Below, in pieces: positions 8,416 to 18,655 of a stretch of DNA of 64,000 nucleotides. Both the position numbers and the translations under genes were made by a program. The first letter of the stretch is position 1. Every line of letters begins with the position of its first letter. Origin of the DNA: Dyadobacter tibetensis Y620-1 (GTDB taxonomy: Bacteria > Bacteroidota > Bacteroidia > Cytophagales > Spirosomataceae); assembly GCF_000566685.1 (NCBI RefSeq), contig NZ_AZQN01000004.1:1-64000 (forward strand), written 5' to 3'. The notes beneath the pieces are model-generated. The model was not told the origin of the DNA, did no database searches, and was given only the letters and a program-made list of their open reading frames with translations.

Positions 8416-8837
8416 AAAAGCTATCCCTGGATCAAATTCAGGCCTTTGGAAAAAACACAATGTCCGATCACTTGGGCATTGAATTTACCGAAGTAGGTTC
8501 CGATTTTTTGGTAGCAAAAATGCCAGTAGATTCGCGAACACATCAGCCATTTGGCATCCTACATGGGGGAGCATCTCTGGTTTTAGCAGAAACATTGGGA
8601 TCAGTAGCATCACATTTGTGCCTGAAAGAACCTGAGCTACAGCATGCTGTGGGTCTAGACATCAATGCCAATCACATCAGATCGGTCAAAGAGGGCTTCG
8701 TCTACGGAATTGCTACCCCCCTTCACATTGGAAAGAGTACCCATATTTGGGAAATTAAAATTACCAATGAAGACAACAAACTGGTTTGTATCAGCAGGCT
8801 GACAGTGGCTATTCTCAACAGTGTATCACCCGCCTGA
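8406..8837 (+). CDS. Hotdog-fold thioesterase, MenI-like
   Basis: The 143-residue hotdog protein closely follows the PaaI/YdiI pattern, with THQPFGILHGGASLVLAETL containing the His-Gly-Gly loop (53-55) and the catalytic Glu62. In E. coli the similar YdiI (MenI) hydrolyses 1,4-dihydroxy-2-naphthoyl-CoA, the last soluble step before prenylation in menaquinone synthesis. The next gene, 36 bases on, is an isochorismate synthase, the first committed step of the same pathway. The context therefore supports a menaquinone role over the phenylacetate-type activity. Start at ATG 8406 gives the family length. Confidence 0.88.
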   Translation: MFAKKLSLDQIQAFGKNTMSDHLGIEFTEVGSDFLVAKMPVDSRTHQPFGILHGGASLVLAETLGSVASHLCLKEPELQHAVGLDINANHIRSVKEGFVYGIATPLHIGKSTHIWEIKITNEDNKLVCISRLTVAILNSVSPA

Positions 8838-8873
8838 AATAAAGGATCTCATCATCAAACGAATAAGGAATTA

Positions 8874-10121
8874 GTGAAAACGCTTGCTGTATTATCTTCA
8901 GAGCGAACCCAGTTGGAGCAGTTTAAGTTAACGACCATCTGGAGCGCTGTCCAGAAGCTCGGCTTACCCGCTGCTATATGGAAGTTGCCACATACCCAGA
9001 AGATCACCGTACTGATATCACTAAAAAATGATTTGAGTACTGTTGAAGCTGATTTAGTGAAACTTCCTGCCGGTTTTATGATCGCTCCCTTCTCCTGGGA
9101 TAACCAGGAGCCCGTACCATTTATTGAGGGGGATATACAAATTGACTTTAGCCTCTCGGGAATTAGTCAAGGAATAACTTTCCGAAATGAGGCTGACAAA
9201 AACCCTGTTGCGCTGCAATTAGGTACGACGGCCGCAACTGAATCTCTGAAGCCGGAGCGTTCCCCTGCCATCCTCCCATTCCACCTGATTGATCAGAATC
9301 AAAACTCAGAAAAGGCCAAGTTTATGAACTCGGTTAAAGCTGCGGTGGAGGCAATCGGACAGCATACATTCCAAAAAGTAGTGCTATCCCGGGCCAAAAA
9401 GTTTAAGGTAGAAAAGAGCTTCGAAATAATAAACGCATACCAGAAGTTGATCGGTCAATATGCCCATGCCTTCGTATCATTGGTCAACCTTCCTGAACGG
9501 CAGGAGATGTGGCTCGGCGCTAGTCCTGAACTTCTCGTTTGTACAACCTCCGGCGCCGACTTCTCCACTATGTCTCTGGCAGGTACCCAGCCAGCATTTG
9601 ATCAGGGGGGTATGCTCATCCCCAAGAATGAAATCCGCTGGGGACAAAAAGAGATCGAAGAGCATGCTTTGGTGAGCAGATATATTGTCGAGTGTTTTAA
9701 AAAGATCAGACTCCGGGAATATCAGGAAACTGGCCCAAAAACTCAACAAGCGGGCAACCTTTATCATTTGCAGACCGACTTCCATGTAGATATGAAGGCT
9801 GTGCATTTTGACGAACTCGGCTCTGTTATGCTCAAGTTGCTTCATCCTACATCCGCTGTTTGTGGTACGCCCAAAGAGGTATCCAAGTCCTTTATCGATA
9901 AGCACGAAGATTACGAGCGTTCCTTTTACAGCGGTTTTTTAGGGCCCATACAAATCGAAGGCGCTTCTCACCTGTTTGTAAATTTACGAACCCTTCGGTT
10001 GAAAGATGATGAAGCCACTTTCTTCGCTGGGGCAGGTATTACCGAAGACAGTAATGCTTCCAAAGAATGGGAAGAAACAGAAATGAAATGTGACACACTT
10101 TTGAAAGTTATAGGAGGATAA
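8874..10121 (+). CDS. menF: Isochorismate synthase (menaquinone pathway)
   Basis: This 415-residue chorismate-utilising enzyme converts chorismate to isochorismate. Family motifs seen are FQKVVLSRAK, WLGASPELLV, MSLAGTQPAF, WGQKEIEEHALV, LHPTSAVCGTPKE and the terminal FFAGAGI..SNASKEWEET. It uses a GTG start at 8874; there is no better upstream start before the preceding stop at 8837. Together with the MenI-like gene it forms a two-gene menaquinone unit; the other men genes are not in the window. The N-terminal third is poorly conserved, as usual. Confidence 0.92.
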   Translation: MKTLAVLSSERTQLEQFKLTTIWSAVQKLGLPAAIWKLPHTQKITVLISLKNDLSTVEADLVKLPAGFMIAPFSWDNQEPVPFIEGDIQIDFSLSGISQGITFRNEADKNPVALQLGTTAATESLKPERSPAILPFHLIDQNQNSEKAKFMNSVKAAVEAIGQHTFQKVVLSRAKKFKVEKSFEIINAYQKLIGQYAHAFVSLVNLPERQEMWLGASPELLVCTTSGADFSTMSLAGTQPAFDQGGMLIPKNEIRWGQKEIEEHALVSRYIVECFKKIRLREYQETGPKTQQAGNLYHLQTDFHVDMKAVHFDELGSVMLKLLHPTSAVCGTPKEVSKSFIDKHEDYERSFYSGFLGPIQIEGASHLFVNLRTLRLKDDEATFFAGAGITEDSNASKEWEETEMKCDTLLKVIGG

Positions 10122-10333
10122 TTTTCCTGATTTGGTTCCTCAGGCGCAGACGGAAGAGTGAGTAAGCTTTTTATGGCTATTGCTTTTCATTACAGTACCC
10201 AATAAAAGACCATATACATCCCAATACATTAAAGAGTACCACGGCCCTAAGCCGAGAAAATTCCCCTTCTATCAAAGAAGGGATTGTACCATTATTGTAA
10301 AACTTATTTATATATTATTTTTTTCTCTTTCTA

Positions 10334-11446
10334 ATGACTATTTCTTTACCACACAAGGCAAAAAATGATCCAGGGGCTTTCTGGAAAGGTTCCCGATGGG
10401 TACTGATCATCCCAGCCTTACTGCCCTTACTTGGGGGCTGCAGCCAGAAAAAGGACAACTTTGATAAGACCAAGAAAAATGCTCCTACGATAGTCGATGT
10501 GATTGTAGCAAGCAAACAATCGATTAGCGAGCGGGTGGAAATTAATGGAGCCGTAGTTGCTAATCACTTCGCAGAACTGAAACCGGAAGTGAGCGGTTTG
10601 TTAACATATGTTAACGTCCCCGAAGGAAAGGTTGTACAAAAAGGAACAGTAATCGCCCGATTGAATAATGCCGATTTAATGGCCCAGATGAAGAAGATCG
10701 AAGTACAAATCGAATTGGCAAAAAGAACAGAGGCTCGAATTAAAAAGCTTATCGCCGTAAGCGGGGTGAACCAAGCAGAATATGATTTGGCCCTGAACAA
10801 TCTCAATGCACTACAAGCAGACAAAGAATATACCCAAGCCTTATTGGATAAAACCATTATTCGTGCACCTTTCACAGGATCTATAGGTCTGCGTAAGGTG
10901 AGTGAGGGCGCAGTAGTTACACCAGCCACCATTATTGCAACCATCCAGCAGCTTAATCAGCTGCGGGTAGATTTTACCATACCGGAGTTATATCAAGCCT
11001 ATATTTCCAAAGGAAAACAGGTCCGGATCCGTTTGAATGGAGAGGAGGAAAGGACACATCTTGCCCAGATTATAGCCACTGAGCCTGGCATCGACCCCAG
11101 CACTCGTACCATTACGGTAAGAGCCGCTTTGCTCAGTGGACAGGTGAACCCGGGAGCCTTTGTAAAGGTATACTTAGATGCCCGTACTGACAATTCGGCT
11201 ATAATGGTCCCCACCAACTGCATCATCCCGGAAGCAAAAAGCAAAAAAATTGTTACCGTTAAGAACGGGAAGGCACATTATGTCGTGGTGGAAACGGGCG
11301 ATCGCCAGGCAGACTATATAGAGGTAATTTCCGGCTTATACCCCGGCGATAGCGTCGTTGTATCAGGTGTACTTTTCACGCGTCCCGATGCACCGGTAAA
11401 GGTTCGGAGTGTCAAGGATTTAAATGCCACAAGCACCACAGAATAA
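10334..11446 (+). CDS. RND efflux membrane-fusion lipoprotein (system 1)
   Basis: The 370-residue periplasmic adaptor has a long signal with lipobox LLGGC (Cys36), then the HlyD-type order. A barrel-sandwich/lipoyl half (GLLTYVNVPEGKVVQKGTVIARL) is followed by a coiled-coil hairpin (about 115-175), the second lipoyl half (IIRAPFTGSIGLRKVSEGAVV), a beta-barrel and a membrane-proximal domain. It links the inner-membrane pump encoded next (34-base gap) to the outer-membrane channel. It is the first gene of system 1 (adaptor-pump-channel). The 212 bases upstream contain a weak CCCTTCT/AGAAGGG hairpin (10264-10282) but no clear promoter. Confidence 0.94.
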   Translation: MTISLPHKAKNDPGAFWKGSRWVLIIPALLPLLGGCSQKKDNFDKTKKNAPTIVDVIVASKQSISERVEINGAVVANHFAELKPEVSGLLTYVNVPEGKVVQKGTVIARLNNADLMAQMKKIEVQIELAKRTEARIKKLIAVSGVNQAEYDLALNNLNALQADKEYTQALLDKTIIRAPFTGSIGLRKVSEGAVVTPATIIATIQQLNQLRVDFTIPELYQAYISKGKQVRIRLNGEEERTHLAQIIATEPGIDPSTRTITVRAALLSGQVNPGAFVKVYLDARTDNSAIMVPTNCIIPEAKSKKIVTVKNGKAHYVVVETGDRQADYIEVISGLYPGDSVVVSGVLFTRPDAPVKVRSVKDLNATSTTE

Positions 11447-11480
11447 TGCCTATGGGCCTCATCTCTCTCGTCTCAACCTC

Positions 11481-14400
11481 ATGAACATTTCAGAATTATC
11501 GCTTAAAAGGCCGGTATTAGCCATCGTAATGAATCTGCTCATTATCTTGTTTGGTATAGTAGGCTACAATTTTTTATCTCTACGCGACTACCCTGCCATT
11601 GACCCTCCCATTGTAAATGTGCGTACGAGTTATACTGGGGCCAATGCCGACATCATCGAAAGCCAGATTACGGAACCCTTAGAAAAAAGCATTAATGGCA
11701 TCCCAGGTGTAAAGAGTATCAGTTCCTCGAGCCAGATTGGCTCCAGTAGTATTACTGTTGAGTTTAATCTGGAAACAGACCTGGAGGCCGCGGCCAACGA
11801 TGTTCGGGACAAGGTCAGCCAGGCTCAGCGCAATTTACCTCAGGACATAGACGCTCCACCGGTGGTGCGTAAGGCCGATGCAAATAGTGATTTTATCCTG
11901 CTCCTGGCCGTACAAAGTCCGTCTAAAGGACTATTGGAGCTAAGTGACTATGCCGAGAATGTCTTGCAGCAAAGCCTGCAAACCATTAATGGCGTGAGTG
12001 CGATCAATATTTTCGGGCAAAAAAGATACGCCATGAGGTTATGGATCGATCCCGACCAGCTGAGTGCTTATAATGTTTCCTTTAACGACATTAGCAATAG
12101 CCTGAATCAGGAGAATGTAGAGTTGCCAGCCGGCAAAATATACGGAAATAACACCGAACTCACCATTCGAACCTTGGGCAGACTTAAAACTGAAGAAGAG
12201 TTTAAGAATCTGATCATCAAAAATGATGAAACAGGGATAGTGCGCCTAAGCCAAGTTGCCAAGGTGGAAATAGGCCCTGAAAACGAAGAGCAAAGTTGGA
12301 AATATAATGGGGTGTATGCGGTAGGTCTGGCAGTCATCCCGCAGCCTGGCGCCAATTACATTCAGATTTCTGAGGAATTTAACAAACGACTCGATGAAAT
12401 ACGACGTACTAATAAATCAGATATCAGCTTCAATGTATTGATTGACAACACCAGCCTGGTCAGACAGTCACTTGAAGAGGTAGAAGAGACGCTCTTTATC
12501 GCATTCAGTTTGGTGGTCATTGTTATTCTGTTCTTCTTTAGAAATCTGCTGGTAGCTATTCGGCCGCTTATCGACATTCCCATCTCGTTGATCGCTACCT
12601 TCTTTGTCATGTATTTATTTGGTTTCTCCATCAATATTCTGACCTTGCTGGGAATCGTACTGGCGACAGGTTTAGTGGTAGATGATGGTATCGTGGTCAC
12701 CGAAAACATTTTCCGCAAGCTAGAGTCAGGCCTACCTATCCGGCGGGCGGCACTGGAAGGCAGCAGGGAAATATTTTTTGCTGTAATCTCTACCTCACTT
12801 ACTTTAGCAGTAGTGTTCCTTCCCGTTATTTTCCTGGAAGGATTCGTAGGAAGCCTGTTCAGGGAGTTTGGAATTGTGGTCGCTTCAGCCGTATTGATAT
12901 CGGCCTTCGTTTCCTTGACCATCACCCCCGTTTTAAATGTTTATCTGAACAGAAAAAATGCGCAACATGGTTGGTTCTATAATAAAACAGAGCCCTTTTT
13001 TACGGGAATGGAAAGCGGTTATAATCGTATGCTAAAAGGCTTTATGCGCATCCGTTGGATGGCCTGGGTATTAGTAGCTGCCTGCGGGGGAATCATCTGG
13101 TTCACCTATACCCATTTGCCAAGTGAACTCGCTCCCATGGAAGACCGAAACAGCCTGCGCTTTTCATTGACGGCTCCGGAGGGCACCAGCTTTCTTCAAA
13201 TGCAAGAAATAACGGATGAGCTTAGCGAATACCTCAACGACTCCATCCCTGAAAAGGAATTTACCTTTACTGCCACGCCAGGTTTTGGTGGGTCGGGTAT
13301 GAACAGTGCTTTCGGGCGCATTGGGCTAGTGCCGGCAGCGGATCGAATCCGAAGCCAGAACGATATCGCTCAGGCGGTTAGCAAAAAACTTCCGGAATTC
13401 AATAATGCCCGGATATTTGCCACCCAGGAACAAACTATAGCGGTAGGGATTGGGTCAAGGGGAGCCGTTCCTGTTCAATTTATATTACAAAATCTGGATT
13501 TTGCCAAGCTCAGCGCCATACTTCCTGAATTCCTGGAGGAAGTCAGAAAAGACCCTACCTTTCAAAATGTCGACGCTAATCTGAAATTTAACAAGCCAGA
13601 GGTACAGCTTACCATCGACCGCCTGAAGGCAAAAGATTTGGGACTTTCTACCACCGATGTGGCGGCTACGATTCAAGCGGCTTTTAGCGGTCGACGACTC
13701 GCCTATTTCATCATGAATGGTCAGCAGTATGAGGTGATTGGTCAGGTTAAAAAATCCAGTAGGATGACTCCTTCCGATATAGAAAGACTATATGTCCGAA
13801 ATGACAAGGGTCAGAATATACCTTTAACGGCTGTTGTCAATCTGCAGGAAGAAAGTGGACCTCCCACCATTTATCATTATAACCGATATAAAAGCGCAAC
13901 ATTATCGGCATCATTATCCGAAGGCAAAACGGTTGGTGACGGAGTACTGGCCATGAGAGCCATCGCTAATAGACTTTTGGACGAAAGTTTTCAGACTTCT
14001 CTAAGCGGGCCTTCCCGGGATTACGAAGAAAGCTCATCTAACACCAGTTTTGCATTTGGACTAGCTTTACTACTCGTTTATCTGGTTCTGGCAGGGCAGT
14101 TTGAGAGCTTCACCGACCCTTTTATCATTATGATTACTGTCCCGTTAGCTTTGGCCGGAGCCTTATTAAGTCTTTACCTATTTGGCCTAACTATCAATAT
14201 TTTCTCACAAATAGGTATGATTATGCTTATCGGACTCGTAACCAAGAATGGTATTCTGATTGTGGAATTTGCCAACCAAAAAAGAGAGCAGGGGTTCAAC
14301 CGTCTGGATGCTGTCATCGAATCGGCTACGCAACGGTTGCGACCAATTCTTATGACTAGTCTGGCCACGGCCTTTGGGGCCTTGCCTATAGCCATGAGCC

Positions 14401-14576
14401 TTGGAGCAGCCGCAACGAGCCGTGTCCCCTTAGGCGTGGTTATCGTAGGAGGACTCATGTTTTCACTTCTGCTAACCTTATTTGTAATTCCTGCGATCTA
14501 TACCTTTATTTCACCAAAGCATGAGATCGTTACTGAGGAAGCAAAAATGGAGCAGGAATTGAACCAAGCACACTAG
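11481..14576 (+). CDS. RND efflux pump, inner-membrane transporter (system 1)
   Basis: The 1031-residue HAE1/AcrB-type transporter has the expected two-fold repeat, each half with one helix, a large periplasmic loop and five more helices. The proton-relay aspartates are visible in GLVVDDGIVVTENIF, and the TM10 lysine region in VTKNGILIVEFANQ. I start it at ATG 11481 (MNISELSLKRPVLAIV), which fits the RND N-terminus; an upstream in-frame ATG at 11424 lies inside the adaptor gene. It sits between its adaptor and its channel. Drug, metal or lipid specificity cannot be assigned by reading. Confidence 0.95.
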   Translation: MNISELSLKRPVLAIVMNLLIILFGIVGYNFLSLRDYPAIDPPIVNVRTSYTGANADIIESQITEPLEKSINGIPGVKSISSSSQIGSSSITVEFNLETDLEAAANDVRDKVSQAQRNLPQDIDAPPVVRKADANSDFILLLAVQSPSKGLLELSDYAENVLQQSLQTINGVSAINIFGQKRYAMRLWIDPDQLSAYNVSFNDISNSLNQENVELPAGKIYGNNTELTIRTLGRLKTEEEFKNLIIKNDETGIVRLSQVAKVEIGPENEEQSWKYNGVYAVGLAVIPQPGANYIQISEEFNKRLDEIRRTNKSDISFNVLIDNTSLVRQSLEEVEETLFIAFSLVVIVILFFFRNLLVAIRPLIDIPISLIATFFVMYLFGFSINILTLLGIVLATGLVVDDGIVVTENIFRKLESGLPIRRAALEGSREIFFAVISTSLTLAVVFLPVIFLEGFVGSLFREFGIVVASAVLISAFVSLTITPVLNVYLNRKNAQHGWFYNKTEPFFTGMESGYNRMLKGFMRIRWMAWVLVAACGGIIWFTYTHLPSELAPMEDRNSLRFSLTAPEGTSFLQMQEITDELSEYLNDSIPEKEFTFTATPGFGGSGMNSAFGRIGLVPAADRIRSQNDIAQAVSKKLPEFNNARIFATQEQTIAVGIGSRGAVPVQFILQNLDFAKLSAILPEFLEEVRKDPTFQNVDANLKFNKPEVQLTIDRLKAKDLGLSTTDVAATIQAAFSGRRLAYFIMNGQQYEVIGQVKKSSRMTPSDIERLYVRNDKGQNIPLTAVVNLQEESGPPTIYHYNRYKSATLSASLSEGKTVGDGVLAMRAIANRLLDESFQTSLSGPSRDYEESSSNTSFAFGLALLLVYLVLAGQFESFTDPFIIMITVPLALAGALLSLYLFGLTINIFSQIGMIMLIGLVTKNGILIVEFANQKREQGFNRLDAVIESATQRLRPILMTSLATAFGALPIAMSLGAAATSRVPLGVVIVGGLMFSLLLTLFVIPAIYTFISPKHEIVTEEAKMEQELNQAH

Positions 14577-14647
14577 ATTCATTCCAATTATATCTGGTTA
14601 ATTATTATCAAGCATAGCATTTATATCACTCGTAAAGTTCCTATTAC

Positions 14648-15985
14648 ATGAATCCGTTCATTCCCTTTAAATGCCTCCTCACTTTAGGTATGCTAGCCAT
14701 GCTGTCTTCCGGAGCACAATCTAGATCTCTGACAGCAAACGACACCCTTCGACTTAGCCTGCAAGAGGCCTTAGATTTGGCTGTCAAAAATAGTTTTGAA
14801 CTCGAGATTGCCAAAAACCAGGTAGATGCCAATACCATTCTCAATAATTATGGGGTAGCAGGAGGACTCCCGTCTGTTAATGGCTCACTGACCAATACCG
14901 AACAAATCACCAATCTGAACCAAAAGTTGAATAATGGTACTGAAATTAATAGAAAAGGAGCCACAGTGAATAACACGCAGGCAAGTATTTCTGCCGGCCT
15001 TCTACTTTATAATGGTCAACGGGTAGTAGCTACAAAAAAACGACTGGAACAAATACAGCTACAGAGTGAAGCCTCCCTTCGGGCCACATTACAAAATACC
15101 CTGGGAGCCGTATCGGCAAGCTACTATGACGTCGTTAGACAGAGAAGTTATATCAATACCATTAAAACATCTATTGCTGCTTCAGAAAAGCGATTGGAAA
15201 TTTTGAAGGCAAGAAAAGAAGCTGGCATGGCCAATAATGCTGATATTTTTCAGGCTGAAATCGATTTGAATACCCTAATTCAAACACTAATGGAACAGGA
15301 GATGGTCGAGAGAACCTCCAAAGTGCAGCTCCAGTACCTACTGGCTACTGAAACGCCAATAGAAATTTCTCTTATGGATTCTATCCGGGTCGAACCTAGT
15401 TTCAGCCTGGATGATGTTTTGGCTGGAATCCAAGAGAGTGCCGACTTTCAGGTTGCAGATAGACAGATTCGTATCAATGAATTGCTAGTTCGTGAAACAG
15501 CAGCTCAGCGCTATCCTACCGTCCGCCTAAATCTGGGCTACAACTATTCCCGTAATCAAAGTACAGCCGGCTTTACCCTCCTTAATCAGACGGTAGGCCC
15601 AAATGCCAACGTCAGTGTATCTATTCCTATTTATAATGGTGGCCTATTCCGCCGCCAACAGCAGGTTGCAGAAATCAACGTTAAAAATGCCAAAGCACAG
15701 AAAAATATTATTGCCAGAGATTATAGCTCCGATGCCATTCGCTTATTCGAAACCTTTAATAGTACCCTAGAACAGATAGAAGTTCAACGAAAAAATTACG
15801 ACCTGAGTCGACAATTATTAGACCTAACCCTGATGCGCTTCGAACTGATTCAGGCAACCATTATAGATGTAAGAGAGGCTCAAAAAAGCTTTGAAGATGC
15901 TGGATATAAATTGGTAAATTTAAGCTATGCAGCTAAATCAGCTGAAATAGAATTGAAGCGTCTGAGCAATAAATTATTTTTGTAG
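14648..15985 (+). CDS. TolC-family outer-membrane efflux channel (system 1)
   Basis: The 445-residue protein begins with a signal peptide (cleavage near SSGAQS) and has two TolC/OEP repeats made of long alpha-helices. Typical segments are LSLQEALDLAVKNSFELEIA at the start and ATIIDVREAQKSFEDAGYKL near the end. It forms the outer-membrane exit duct for the pump just upstream (71-base gap). A hairpin terminator follows at 16013. The length is typical for the family. Confidence 0.94.
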   Translation: MNPFIPFKCLLTLGMLAMLSSGAQSRSLTANDTLRLSLQEALDLAVKNSFELEIAKNQVDANTILNNYGVAGGLPSVNGSLTNTEQITNLNQKLNNGTEINRKGATVNNTQASISAGLLLYNGQRVVATKKRLEQIQLQSEASLRATLQNTLGAVSASYYDVVRQRSYINTIKTSIAASEKRLEILKARKEAGMANNADIFQAEIDLNTLIQTLMEQEMVERTSKVQLQYLLATETPIEISLMDSIRVEPSFSLDDVLAGIQESADFQVADRQIRINELLVRETAAQRYPTVRLNLGYNYSRNQSTAGFTLLNQTVGPNANVSVSIPIYNGGLFRRQQQVAEINVKNAKAQKNIIARDYSSDAIRLFETFNSTLEQIEVQRKNYDLSRQLLDLTLMRFELIQATIIDVREAQKSFEDAGYKLVNLSYAAKSAEIELKRLSNKLFL

Positions 15986-16012
15986 TATTTCAAGAAATCG
16001 AATTCTATTTAA

Positions 16013-16042
16013 AAATCTGTAAATCATTACAGATTTTTTTTT
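16013..16042 (+). terminator. Intrinsic terminator of RND system 1
   Basis: An AAATCTGT/ACAGATTT stem (16013-16020 with 16029-16036) has an 8-base loop and is followed by six more Ts. It lies 27 bases after the channel gene. Confidence 0.85.
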
Positions 16043-16199
16043 GTTGCTCAAGGTAAGGATATGTAACCTTACTAGTTTTATTACTATCTAGTTCTAAATA
16101 AAATAGTTGATATAGAAATCAATTCAATCTATTCTCAAAAAAGCCATTTGCTGATAATTCCGGTGAGTCAAATTCAATAAATACAAAGAAACCTAGCTT

Positions 16200-18602
16200 A
16201 TGAAAAATCTATATGCATTAATTTGCCTATTCCCTTGCTTCTGGCTTGAAGGCCTGGCCCAAGAAGAACCTATTAAGAAACGTTCTATAGCTGGCAAATT
16301 AATCGATAATTCCAGTCAGGCAATTCCTTTCGCAACCCTTGCCTTATTTACCCAGACCGACTCTACTTTAATTACTGGAAGCAACTCCGACATAGATGGC
16401 TTCTTTGCTTTGCAAGCTCCCGAAGGCTCCTACTACCTGAAGGTATCCAGCCTCACGCATCAGGATCGTTTCGTAGATATTGAGTTAGCTGGCAAAGATG
16501 TGGACCTGGGCCCTCTAACCCTATCCACGGCGACTCAGGTATTAAATGAAGTCTTGGTCAGAGGAGAAAAAAGTCAGATGGAGCTTCAGCTGGACAAACG
16601 TGTTTTCAACGTAGGAAAAGACCTCAGTAATATAGGTGGTACGGCATCGATGATCCTGAATAACGTACCTTCGGTAACCGTAGATGTAGATGGAAATGTA
16701 GCGCTTCGTGGAAGCCAGAATGTTCGGATTTTAATTAATGGTAAACAGTCAGGAATGATTGGCTTGAATCCGGCAGAGGCCTTAAAACAGATCCCGGCCG
16801 ATCTTATCGAAAGTATTGAGGTCATTACAAATCCTTCGTCACGCTATGATGCCGAAGGAGAAGTGGGGATACTAAATATTATCATGAAAAAGAACATAAG
16901 GTACGGACTTAACGGAACATTTGTGGGTACGCTGGGGCATCCATCTAACTATGCCGGATCATTTAATATCAACTACCGTAAAAACAAAACCAATCTTATT
17001 GCCAGTTATGGCCTCTCTTACCGTGAAAGTCCGGGACGAGGGAACTCCCGTCAGGAATATGCCAGTGCCGATACCAGCTTTGTATATGAACAGATAAATA
17101 ATAGGACAAGGTCCGGTCTTTCTAATACTGGAACCTTCGGGCTCGACTACTTTTTTAATCAATACAATACCTTGACTACAACGGTATCCTTCCGCCATTC
17201 TAATAACGATAATCGCTCGAACTTAGAATATCGTGATTTTGATGCCTCTGACCTGTTGACCCGTACCGTGGTAAGAGAAGAAAGAGAAAGAGAGCCGAGT
17301 ATTAATATAGAGGGGGCAGTAAACTATCGTAAAACCTTTGAAAAAAAGGATCAAAGTTTAACAGTGGATCTCAAATATATCATAAGCGACGAAACAGAAG
17401 CTGCCAAATACCGCCAATATACTCTCGATGCCGAGGATTTGCTGCAACAAAGATCATATAATACCGAAGATGAGAAAACCTTCCTGATTCAAGCAGATTA
17501 TATCCATCCGCTGGGTGAAAATAGCCGCATTGAAGGAGGAATTAAAAGCTCTATACGACTTCTGGATAATGACTTTTCCGTTCATCAGCTTAGTGAAAAG
17601 CAAAATTGGCAGATCCTTCCCGATTTCGATAATTACCTGGCTTATGACGAACGTATTCATGCGGGTTATATCATGGGAAGCCATAAGCTCGGAAAGGTAT
17701 TCGTTCAGGCAGGACTTCGAGGAGAATATTCGGACATCAGAACTTCATTAAAGAAGACCAATGAAAATAATGACCGACACTATTTCAATCTTTTCCCAAG
17801 TGTTCACCTTTCCTATGAGGTAGACAAGAAACAAACCTTACAGTTAAGCTACAGTTATAGGCTGAGCCGACCAGGCTTCCGTAACCTCCTACCCTTTTCC
17901 AACTTCAGTGATTCCCGAGTTTTCAGAGCAGGAAATCCGCTACTAAATCCGGAATACACGCACTCCTATGAGGCAGGCCATTTGATCAATATGGATAAAG
18001 GGACCCTGCTTTCCAGTATCTATTATCGGAAACGGACTGGCGTTATCGAATATATTACCAGTGTAGATAGCACAGGGTTTACTCGTATTACGCCTATCAA
18101 CCTTTCGACCGGGGATTCTTATGGCCTCGAATTTAACCTTACCTATGACCCTTTCGCCTGGTGGAAACTCAGTGCAAATGCCAATTTGTTCAGGAGTCAG
18201 AACAAAGGCGAATATAACGACCGCATTCTACAGAGCGATACCTATTCGTGGAATAGTAGGGTGACCTCCCGTACTACACTCCTAAGAAATGTAGACTTTC
18301 AGGCTGCCCTAAATTACCGGGCTCCACGACATACCACCCAAGGGCGTGACTTGGCCATGTATGCTCTGGACCTAGGCTTGGCTAAAGATATTATGAAAGG
18401 CAATGCTACGGTGACTTTAAGTGTTCGCGACCTGCTCAACTCTCAAAAAAGGCGTAGAATTGTAGAAAATGAAGGCTACTATTCCCGATCCGAATTTCAA
18501 TGGCGGGCACGACAAGTACTCCTCAGCTTCTCATACCGCCTGAACCGATCCAAAGAGAGGCCGAAATCGAATAATGACGGGAACTTTGGGGAAGAAGAAT
18601 GA
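16200..18602 (+). CDS. TonB-type outer-membrane beta-barrel protein with carboxypeptidase-like N-domain
   Basis: The 800-residue protein has a signal peptide (to about residue 20, GLAQ). A carboxypeptidase regulatory-like beta-sandwich (about 28-100) is followed by a TonB plug (about 120-230, with FNVGKDLSNIGGTASMILNN and NVRILINGKQSG) and a large barrel. The barrel contains YRLSRPGFRNLLPF and NPEYTHSYEAG, typical of the outer-membrane beta-barrel family 3 (OMP_b-brl_3). These proteins are thought to import or bind substrates at the outer membrane. No SusD partner is encoded nearby. A paralogue of the same build lies at 54866-57322. Confidence 0.9.
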   Translation: MKNLYALICLFPCFWLEGLAQEEPIKKRSIAGKLIDNSSQAIPFATLALFTQTDSTLITGSNSDIDGFFALQAPEGSYYLKVSSLTHQDRFVDIELAGKDVDLGPLTLSTATQVLNEVLVRGEKSQMELQLDKRVFNVGKDLSNIGGTASMILNNVPSVTVDVDGNVALRGSQNVRILINGKQSGMIGLNPAEALKQIPADLIESIEVITNPSSRYDAEGEVGILNIIMKKNIRYGLNGTFVGTLGHPSNYAGSFNINYRKNKTNLIASYGLSYRESPGRGNSRQEYASADTSFVYEQINNRTRSGLSNTGTFGLDYFFNQYNTLTTTVSFRHSNNDNRSNLEYRDFDASDLLTRTVVREEREREPSINIEGAVNYRKTFEKKDQSLTVDLKYIISDETEAAKYRQYTLDAEDLLQQRSYNTEDEKTFLIQADYIHPLGENSRIEGGIKSSIRLLDNDFSVHQLSEKQNWQILPDFDNYLAYDERIHAGYIMGSHKLGKVFVQAGLRGEYSDIRTSLKKTNENNDRHYFNLFPSVHLSYEVDKKQTLQLSYSYRLSRPGFRNLLPFSNFSDSRVFRAGNPLLNPEYTHSYEAGHLINMDKGTLLSSIYYRKRTGVIEYITSVDSTGFTRITPINLSTGDSYGLEFNLTYDPFAWWKLSANANLFRSQNKGEYNDRILQSDTYSWNSRVTSRTTLLRNVDFQAALNYRAPRHTTQGRDLAMYALDLGLAKDIMKGNATVTLSVRDLLNSQKRRRIVENEGYYSRSEFQWRARQVLLSFSYRLNRSKERPKSNNDGNFGEEE

Positions 18603-18621
18603 TTTCTATCCCCTGAACTGG

Positions 18622-18629
18622 TATCTTTG
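18622..18629 (+). promoter_or_regulatory. Candidate -7 promoter element for the CvfB-like gene
   Basis: TATCTTTG matches TAnnTTTG, 27 bases before the start codon, which allows a leader of about 20 bases. No clear -33 TTG is seen. Confidence 0.5.
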
Positions 18630-18655
18630 TTCTCAAACTTAATTTAACTGCAGCA

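Noticed and set aside
10180-10368. 62-codon open frame between menF and the RND adaptor
   Set aside because: It overlaps the adaptor start, has no recognisable motif and reads like random AT-rich sequence.
12362-12925. 187-codon antisense frame inside the RND pump gene
   Set aside because: It is a mirror of the conserved membrane segments of the real pump, with a Thr/Ser/Lys-rich product and no start context.
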